Shown here: piece by piece, positions 57,000 to 64,000 of the stretch
Layout: every line of letters starts with the position of its first letter
Numbering within the stretch: position 1 is the first letter of the stretch
Assembly: GCA_947396885.1 (NCBI GenBank)
Contig: OX377206.1
Location: forward strand, 89,897,960 to 89,961,959
Source of the DNA: Heligmosomoides polygyrus polygyrus
Taxonomy: Eukaryota > Nematoda > Chromadorea > Rhabditida > Heligmosomidae
DNA length: 64,000 bases
Reading direction: 5' to 3'
Program-made: the position numbers and the translations under genes
The notes under the pieces: model-generated
Seen by the model: the letters and a program-made list of their open reading frames with translations, nothing else
Databases searched by the model: none
Told to the model about the DNA's origin: nothing

Positions 57000-57420
57000 G
57001 TATTGCAGTCAAACACAGCAGCACTCATTCATTTGATTATTAGTGTAAATGCCGCTTAAATGAAACAGAAAGTGATGCGCGTTTTCAACAGTTGATTTTG
57101 TTGTACCGTTAGTAACCGTCTAATTCTACACAAGCAGATTTTTCGCTATCACTCCAAAGAAGAAAGCAACGTTGTGAACGAGTGCGTGGCGCAATCCCTT
57201 CATTTTGTCTAAAAAACTGCAGCCTTTTTGTAAGCCTCCTAGCATCTATTTCTTTCAAAACAAACGACGAAATGTCTGCAGAATTTCAGGCAGTGTCTTC
57301 TTAAAGGAACAGGAAATAAATGCAAAAAAATTCCCTGCAAAAACATGTTTCAACCTTCTCGTAGAGTTAGAGTTGAATGTTTAATGTGCAGCTAGTTCGC
57401 TGTGATTTGGAAGATGTTCA
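57000..57420. other. No gene recognised
   Basis: Includes a possible SINE-A scrap GAGTGCGTGGCGCAATCCC at 57179. Confidence 0.4.
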
Positions 57421-57454
57421 GCTTGATTAAAAACCGTTCGACTTGGTCAGTAAT

Positions 57455-57554
57455 GTGAAGTGTTTATTGAACTTGGTTATCTTTTTCTTTACCAGCTTCA
57501 CTTTCGTGCCGGAAACGGCCACCATTCTGGCCCTCAAACTTGGGTAATTAAACC
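57455..57554 (-). pseudogene. SL1-tagged ribosomal-protein-like 5' end (retrocopy)
   Basis: On the minus strand a perfect 22/22 SL1 leader (57554-57533) is followed by GGCCAGA and an ATG at 57525. The frame reads MVAVSGTKVKLVKKKITKFN, then KH. KLVKKKITKF resembles the start of ribosomal protein L32 (eL32), an identification from memory. After about 21 codons the similarity ends. A seven-base 5' UTR after SL1 is typical of nematode ribosomal-protein mRNAs. An mRNA-derived copy is inferred. Confidence 0.7.
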
Positions 57555-57566
57555 CAAGTTTGAGGG
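57531..57566. repeat. Perfect 15-bp hairpin centred on SL1
   Basis: CCCTCAAACTTGGGT, AATTAA, ACCCAAGTTTGAGGG. The left arm contains the SL1 complement; the right arm restarts SL1 on the other strand and leads into GAAAGAATGGT, similar to the GGCCAGAATGGT on the minus side. Confidence 0.95.
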
Positions 57567-58599
57567 AAAGAATGGTAAAGTGTTTAGTTTGATTACAAAA
57601 GCGTCCAATTCAATTTGAAAAGGGTGCAGTTTGGTTTGAAAGTGCCTAGTTTGAAGTACATAAAAAGTGAGTGGTTTTCTGTGGAGTTCTTATTTACTTG
57701 TTTATTTGCTAGCACTCAGGATGCAGTAAAAGTTGAAAAAAAACAATCATGATAAACCCAAAACCATATTCAAGCAAAACGAATTAATCGTTCAAAAAAA
57801 ATGGATGAACGAGTGAAAATCTCACAAATCTCATCAGCGAAAAGTTTTTCTTTCAATGTACAATCCGGCTGCCATGTTGTGTAATTCTGATAAATTGTTG
57901 CAAAACAAAAGTGAAACCGGGAAATCCTGAAGGATATCACTTCAGATGAAGTGCTTGAACTAAGAGAGCTCCATCTTCATTAGCGTTCCTTCGTATAATG
58001 GCATAATTGCGGCTGAAGGAGATCATTCTGCAGGGCTGTCTAATTACCTAAGGATTAGGGGGCGTTCACAAGGCATCGGACGTTTGCAGGGGCCAAGTAT
58101 CGTCGTACAATCGTGCCCTGTCAACAACGCTTCCGAGGGTTTTCACCTTCTTCTGACGTGGAATACGCGACTTCCAGAATCTTCAGGATAAACGTAATGA
58201 TGGAGAATCGCCTCTATTGTGCGTTTTAACGCCTCTGTGCTTCTAAGACCGGTTCTGAACTAGCATGATTCTGAATACCCGAGGCGGCTTTTCGAAGCTT
58301 AGCGTCGAGCTGGGCTGCTGTTTTACTAAACATTTCGTTTTGTGAAGTTTTTTCTCGATGATTCAGTCAAGGTTCTGATTTTAGTGAGTAATTTTTCTTA
58401 GCGGTCAAGTTTGCTTGAAGAATTGAAGGTATTCCGTGGCCGAAAGCATGCCCTGTTCGAAGAAGTTTCATCTAGGCCAATTTCTTATCTTTGCTGTCTA
58501 CAGGGGGATAAATTTCCTCAAATTTTTTTTGCGTGATGTTAAGAGAAGGTCTCCTAAGTTCTGCTCTCTATCGACGTTCGAAAATCAGAAGCGCTGTCG
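57567..58599. other. No gene recognised
   Basis: 57595-57660 has three loose repeats of a TTTGAAAAGNGTNCAGTTTG motif also seen at 21550. (TTTA)-like LINE tail remnants lie near 57690-57720. Confidence 0.45.
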
Positions 58600-58735
58600 C
58601 ATGGACCAAGTCGTCGAAAATTAGGTGGACCGGCCACGCAATGCGCTTCGCAGACACCCGCTGGTCCCGAACGGACGATATGACGATCTTCGTGTCACTC
58701 GAGCGATGAGGATCCACTGGAGCACTCTGGCGAGC
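58600..58735 (+). pseudogene. RTE LINE ORF2 C-terminal fragment
   Basis: Plus strand: [26 protein letters not shown], then IHWSTLA in another frame. It abuts the mariner remnant at 58733. Confidence 0.75.
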
Positions 58736-58813
58736 AAACCAACGCTGACGCTGGCATTCAGTAAGGTAGTCCTATTCATAAACTTCACATAATTTCTTCC
58801 GAGCTTGCATCGC

Positions 58814-59127
58814 GTGGGGTGCCTGTAGCGCAGTCGGAGGAGGTGTCGGCTGTCGTGTGCAACCGATACAAAGTCCTTGGTTCGGATTTCACGCCCAGGT
58901 CAACCAAGGCTTCCATCCCTCCGGGGTCGGTGATTTGGTACCAGATTTGTCCAGACTTGTCTGGGAGGGATAAAGCGCTGACTTTTTCATCGGCTGGTCA
59001 CCGCCAGTCGATTGTATGACCAAGTACGCATTAAAATCGCCTCCTCGATATCGCGTAGAAGTAGAATGCGTCGCGCATCTCAATCTCAAAGGGAGTGACT
59101 AACGCCGTTCTTTACCCTCTATCCTTT
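58814..59127 (+). repeat. SINE-A copy inside mariner
   Basis: GGGGTGCCTGTAGCGCAGTC to CTTTACCCTCTATCCTTT. CATCGC lies at 58808-58813 and 59128-59133, and the paralogue has an empty site at about 28970-28980. Confidence 0.93.
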
Positions 59128-59315
59128 CATCGCATTTTTGCCCTTTTGGAAGTAAAACAACACAATGTGCCAATAACACTCTCTTTGACTGCCCATTTTC
59201 AACCTAATTTTTTGCCAACTTGTTCTTACTAACGACGCTCAGTTTTTGAAAGAAGGTAGACTAAAGTCTAACCTGAAAAATATTAGGCAATAATCTACGC
59301 TACGCGGTCATTACT

Positions 59316-60411
59316 TACTTTACTTTGATACTTTGATGGTCCTTTTGTCGGCTGGAGGTCTTCTCAGCGGGGACCACAACTCTTCCAGACCGCTCGATCT
59401 CTGGCTGCTTGCATCCAGTGAGACAGACTCCGCTCTCTGAAAGATCTTGAGAATGAGTCTGCCCATCGCGTTGGCGGTCGTCCCAGTGGTCTCTTATGGT
59501 CTCTCGGGAGCCATTCTGTGACACGGAGACTCCATCTATCGTCCTTTCGTCGAAGCAGGTGTCTGGCCCAGCGATATTTGGACTTCTTCATGTACTGCAG
59601 CGGGTCTGCTAATTGCGACTTCTCCCGTAGCTCCAAGCTTCGTAGGCCTTCTTGTCATTGCTGACGAAGGCTTGTGCTCAGAAGACATCTCTCCAGTGCA
59701 CGGTGCGTAGTTTGCATTGCTCTGACGATTGTCTTGTTGTCGGGCCAGGTTTCCGTCGCGTAACACATCGCAGGCAGTACAGAGGCGTTGAATATCGAGG
59801 CCCTGAGGCCGGGATCCTTGACCTGATCGGTGACTTCGCGAATCGAACTGAAGGCTGCCCATGCTGCGCGTCTCCTGCGGGCAATTTCAGGAGCGAGGTC
59901 GTTATCCATGTTCAGCTCTCTTCTCAGATAGACGTAGGAGTCGACCTGTTGCAGAGCGACTCCATTTAACCTTACGAGTCCCGTTTCACACCACTGGTTG
60001 ACCATAAATTGCGTTTTGGACATATTCATGTCCAATCCAATCTTCATACCTGCCACATTGAGCTCGTTCAGCATTTCCTCGACTTCTGCCGTGCTGGTAG
60101 AGATGAGAACAATATCGTCGGCGAAGCGAAGGTTGCTGATCCGTTTACCGTCGACAAGGTAGCCTTTATCGTCCCAGTTCAAGTCCTTCATGGCATCCTG
60201 GAGTGCCGCTGTGAATAGCTTGGGAGAAATCGTGTCTCCCTGCCGTACTCCCTTCCCGATAGGAATTTTAAGCTTTCGATCGAACAGCTGGATGGTAGTC
60301 GATGTGTTCGAGAAGCATTCGTCGAGAAGTCGGATGTAGGGCGATGGTATACCAGTATGCACAAGCGCGTTCAGAACGGCGTTGATTTCCACAGAGTCGA
60401 ACGCTTTCGAA
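59316..60411 (-). mobile_element. 5'-truncated RTE-type LINE with 11-bp target duplication
   Basis: CGGTCATTACT lies at 59305-59315 and 60412-60422. The tail (on minus) is CAAAGTATCAAAGTAAAGTA. The body starts within the RT at KAFDSVE. The paralogous mariner has an empty site (CGCAGTCACTACT near 30070). Confidence 0.95.
59364..60411 (-). pseudogene. RTE ORF2: RT palm to C-terminus, one nonsense codon
   Basis: KAFDSVEINAVLNALVHTGI, GVRQGDTISPKLFTAALQDA and NLRFADDIVLISTSTAEVEE hold the RT active-site Asp residues. GRPPTRWADSFSR marks the C-terminal part. The frame is open except for a TGA at 59657-59655, where relatives usually have Trp. The endonuclease is lost to 5' truncation. Confidence 0.9.
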
Positions 60412-60485
60412 CGGTCATTACTATATAAAAATATGTAGTCCACACCACTTATGAGAAAAACGACATTAATTATCGAACAACCCAA

Positions 60486-61890
60486 TATTATCGCTCCCCT
60501 ATCATGACAAATGACCCAGCGTAACATTCTTTTCAGCCATCTTTTTGTAGATGATTCGTGTAAGAGAACGTGGAGAGTGACTAGAAGTGGAGCGCGGTCA
60601 TTGTCTTCTGAATTCGCCGCCCATTTAGGGCGCCCCACCTCCACGCATTCTTTCCGCCCCTCGTTCCGACTGCAGCCACAACGTACTTCAAGCTGAAGTA
60701 GTGGCACGTGCTTTCTTTGGAATCGTGGAAATATCTCCAACCGAGGGGCCAGGATCATCGTCGCCAGAAATGTTTCCTGCTCTTGTAGTCCCTACGTCCA
60801 CAATATCTATTCGAATCGCTCCGCCCCTACGTATTCAGCAGCCCTCCCACAAGCCGAGCCGAGCCAGCTCGCTGTCGTTGCAGTGATGTATGTGTGCTTA
60901 CCGTATCTGCTGCTCTGCTCGGTCGAAGGCCGGCTGCTGAAGCTCTTCCTTGGGGATTCTTGCGATTTCCTGTATTGTTCCTCTTGCTTCGAGTTTGTCT
61001 GGTATCTGCTTCTCTTCAGTGGAATGCGCCACGTTAAGGCTGCTGCTTCTCCTGCAGAGGATGGAGACAGCTGCACATCTGCACGTCGCCTAAGACTAAT
61101 TTATTAGCTCCAGTGTAGTCTTACTTCTGACTTTCCCTGAGAGCATTAGCTAAGAGAAAGAGCGCTGAAGCGTGTGGAGTTACGTATTGCTGTAAGAATC
61201 TCGAAGCGCCTTCATTATCACACCTGGTGATCCATGAATGCTCTGAACACGCCGTGCTACCTCATTTAGTATTCATGCCATCGTTAGCCGGCTGTGTTTT
61301 GTGGATTTGCACCCGAGCCAGCTGACGGACGGCTGCAGGGCCAAAATTCTGCGTCAGTCATTTTTAACCTTCCTTCTGCTATCGAGCTTCTACTAGAATC
61401 CGTTCCTGAACGTTGATGTATGCCATTTTCAAGTCAAGTTGAACACCTTTCACATCTAAACTCGCGTGATACATCTGAAATCAAAGTAAACGTCTTTAAA
61501 ATATATACAAGTTTCTTGCTCGTTGAGCTATAGACTCCACAAGACGTGAGAATAGTTTTTATTCAAGGAAAATTAGTTGAATTTTCTTTGAATTTTCTTA
61601 GTTCAACTGCCCGAGTCTCCAATTTGACGTGAAACTTGTCAAAATTCGTCGTCAAAATGGTATACACCGGTCTCACTTTAGAACAGGTACAATATAAACC
61701 AATCTGAAAAATTTTAAGTCAGAATGGACGTGTTTTAGCAAATTCTGGAGAAATAGGTTTTGTACGGAAATCTTGTCCATGTAGGCTGTCTCAAGTAAAA
61801 GTTCTGCGCTATTCAACTATACATAAAAGTAGGGGACATTAAATATGCGTATTGTTTCCAGCGAAAGAAAGTCATTTTTAGTGCTTGTTC
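60486..61890. other. No gene recognised
   Basis: Somewhat GC-rich at 60500-61080. A 61-codon plus frame at 60701 (GPGSSSPEMFPALVVPTSTI) is not supported by splice sites or similarity. Confidence 0.4.
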
Positions 61891-61899
61891 CACAGTATT

Positions 61900-62095
61900 G
61901 ACATTGGGGAAGCTCCAAACGCTCACCTCTATCATTCGTCGTACCGTGATCACCAAGTTGCTCGAGTGGACGCCGGCAGCGTCTCCATTCGTCCCTGTCG
62001 CGTGCCAGAGTGCTCCAATAGATTATCCTTGCTCGAGCGACACGAACAGCGTCAGAACTTTCTTTGAAAGCTTTTTTGGTATGAAGTCCGCTGTG
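61900..62095 (-). pseudogene. RTE LINE ORF2 extreme C-terminal fragment
   Basis: Minus strand: KKAFKESSDAVRVARARIIY and WSTLARDRDEWRRCRRPLEQ, the usual end of RTE ORF2 in this window. Confidence 0.85.
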
Positions 62096-63165
62096 CACTG
62101 GTCATGCTTCATTATTCGATGAATAATTTTAAGTAATTTGAAATAGGCCTTCAGCTCAGATCTAGTGAACATTGTAGTGCGTTGGATGAATGAAAGGGGC
62201 GATTTCTGTCAAAACGTTTGTTTCCATTCCTTGGGTAATGTTGTAGGTACGAACCTTAGGAGCACTAAAGCTGCATATACAATTTTGACGTTATGTTGGA
62301 CACTCTTCTAAACAAGCTTGACGCTTTAGAAATCAAACTGTACATCTTCGAAATCGAAACAACCGCTTTGCAGATTGAAGTGGAAACTCTTCGAGAAGGC
62401 TAGAATGATTTTTATTAAAGAAACGAATTTTTTTGGAATTTTTCAATTTACCTCCTCTGGTAAATGATGACAAGACCATTTCTCTCAAATCGTGGTGGAA
62501 CCCAAGTCGTCACTGTGTCTGAGCTGCGCCGCGGACGAGTCGTCGAAATGCCGCATGCCGTGACGTGCAGCCGCAGTTCTCAGCGGCATTCTGCCGCAGC
62601 GCCAGGCACTGCAGCAGAATGCCGCTCCGCTGAGGGGTGTGATCCACTTCAAACCGTCTCGGCGGTGGGGTGGGACAAGGAAATCCAATTTTTTTTCGGT
62701 TTCGTGAAATTTTTAGAGCGCTCTCATTTGCCGCTGACGAAAGATCAAACGGCGGTGATGACGTTGCTTCTTATGAAGCGTTCCTCCCAGACAGCGCCTG
62801 AGAGAAAAAGTACTCAGTATTGCCGTAATCCCCTTGCGGCGTCTCGCCGCGTCGTTCATCGCGGCACGGCGGCATGCCGCAAAACTCGGCTTCAGGCCCT
62901 GCTGTTCTTCACTTCTAAGGCTGTTGTAGTACGTTGTTCCTTGTTGTTGTTCCCGTTTGTCTGTTCGTATTTTATGCGTAGCGCTACGATCGTTCCCGTT
63001 CTCACTTACCGTGTCCGAGCGTGAATGTTTTGTCTATTGCCAAGTTATTAGGCAAAAAAGGTAATTAAGTAGACAAATAAGTTGGTGAACGTGTAGCGAA
63101 TTACAGCATCGTATGACAGCTAAATGTTGACTTCGAATTTTCTTGGATTTTTGTTATTATTACGT
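62096..63165. other. No confirmed gene; GC-rich hairpin region
   Basis: 62579-62634 folds (CTCAGCGGCATTCTGC with GCAGAATGCCGCT). CGGCATGCCGCA and GCCGCATGCCG occur as an inverted pair over 62549-62880. A 186-codon plus frame spans this but its composition follows the inverted repeats, so I do not call it a gene. Confidence 0.45.
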
Positions 63166-63170
63166 GTTAT

Positions 63171-64000
63171 TTTTATTTATTTATTTATTTATTTATTACA
63201 CGACAATATTCGTGTGTTAAAAATTACAACAGAAGTACAACACAAAACACACACGCAAGAAATACAATACCACAAGCAACGCCTAATGAAGAGTTAGCAA
63301 CATCTGAAGCATCTCATTTTAGGAACGTATATGCTCGCGGAGAAATTTTTTGAAAGCGTTGTAGTTTGATGGCAAGAAATGTTTTTTGCGAAGCTTCTCA
63401 TATAACGAGAGTGTCCTATGAGTGAAGAAGAAACGACGACAGTTGTGTTTGGCAGTATCAGTGTCATATTTAACGATACCACCTCGGGTGTTAGATGCTC
63501 TTATCGACACTAGATCTGTAATTTCGACTCCAATTTGTTGATGTGCAATTTAGTGAAACAGTAATAGATCATTTCGCGTTCTTCTAAGGGCAAGAGACGT
63601 CAATCCAAAATTCTTATTTCGCACACTGCTTGAGGGTATTTGATCGTAACGATATCCTAGCGTACGCGTCATGAGCTTCCTTGTAAAGCTGTTTTGTACG
63701 CTTTCTAATGTTGTGATACCTTTACGCGTGTAAGGATTATAAACTGGGGTACCGTATTCCAGAATTGGTCTGATAAATGCTTTATATACTATATACTTGG
63801 AGAAGTAAGCTACTATCGTTAGAAGATATAGCTCTGAACACGTTGTACATTGCTCTCATGGCTTTGTTGGAAACCAGTGTGCAGTGTTTGTCAAAATTTA
63901 GATTATTCGTGATTAGGAACCCTAAGTCTTTAACCTCGTCAACACAACTGAATGGTGAGTTATTGATAGCGTATTGGTGTAATTGACCTCTAGCCCCTAG
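63171..64000 (-). pseudogene. LINE C ORF2 C-terminal part, cut by window edge
   Basis: Minus strand: SCVDEVKDLGFLITNNLNFD, NVFRAISSNDSSLLLQVY, a break, then KAFIRPILEYGTPVYNPYTR and LESVQNSFTRKLMTRTLGYR. This is the end of a CR1/Jockey-group ORF2. The frame is lost at a 7-bp tandem copy of GTATATA (about 63785-63800). The 3' end has ACACGA/TCGTGT (63194-63199, 63206-63211) next to a (TTTA)n tract at 63171-63193. Confidence 0.88.

Larger units (their letters stand above)
58733..60485 (-). mobile_element. Mariner remnant (paralogue of 28451) with two insertions
   Basis: Sequence from AACCAACGCTGACGCTGG to the end TTGGGTTGTTCGATAATTAA (complement of 60466-60485, TA follows) parallels 28906-30140 without the Tc1-like insert. 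The left end is lost. A SINE-A (58814-59127) and an RTE (59316-60411) are inserted. Confidence 0.88.

Noticed and set aside
62464..63024. 186-codon ORF
   Set aside because: Openness follows from GC-rich inverted repeats; protein sequence is low in recognisable pattern.

Overview
The window looks like a repeat-rich, gene-poor piece of a nematode nuclear genome, probably a clade V strongylid such as a hookworm (the order is inference). Three things point there. A split gene at the left edge encodes a protein end close to what I recall of the Caenorhabditis AP-2 mu subunit. Copies of the nematode spliced leader SL1 are embedded in the DNA. The rest is dominated by mariner elements, tRNA-derived SINEs and several LINE types.

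Real genes are few. The last five exons of AP-2 mu (dpy-23/AP2M1 type) run from base 1 to 3829 on the + strand and are missed by simple ORF calling because the exons are short. A ribosomal protein P0 fragment (33513-33998) carries an in-frame stop and lies between two LINE fragments. A few other exon-like or small-ORF candidates (12398, 17670, 25357, 46339, 52405) are given at low confidence. No rRNA gene, CRISPR array or convincing functional tRNA gene was seen. One SL RNA-like locus lies at about 53985-54091 on the minus strand.

Layout: 1-3829 AP-2 mu, with a 2.9-kb last intron holding an SL1-centred foldback. 4.7-7.0 kb minisatellite and a mariner with a nested MITE. 8-28 kb dense SINEs (families A, B, C), a mariner remnant, a 1.05-kb foldback element and LINE tails. 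28.4-30.1 kb a mariner with a Tc1-like element inside. 32.6-39.0 kb a LINE fragment, the rpP0 pseudogene and a nearly complete two-ORF LINE. 39-40.3 kb a Gypsy-type pol remnant. 42.1-45.2 kb a mariner with a hAT element inside. 45.7-56 kb a SINE-rich stretch with RTE LINE fragments, a 135-bp near-perfect hairpin and the SL RNA-like locus. 57.4 kb an SL1 foldback joined to a ribosomal-protein-like start. 58.6-60.5 kb a mariner holding both a SINE and an RTE. 63.2-64 kb a LINE cut by the window edge.

Most notable: (1) foldbacks centred on SL1, whose structure fits cDNA of trans-spliced mRNA priming on its own SL1 end; (2) a canonical -1 frameshift heptamer at the end of LINE ORF1, with ORF2 having no ATG until after much of its endonuclease; (3) a stem-loop before the (TAAA)n tail of every LINE 3' end here, with the stem kept but its sequence varied; (4) several nested insertions that can be ordered using target duplications and an empty-site paralogue.
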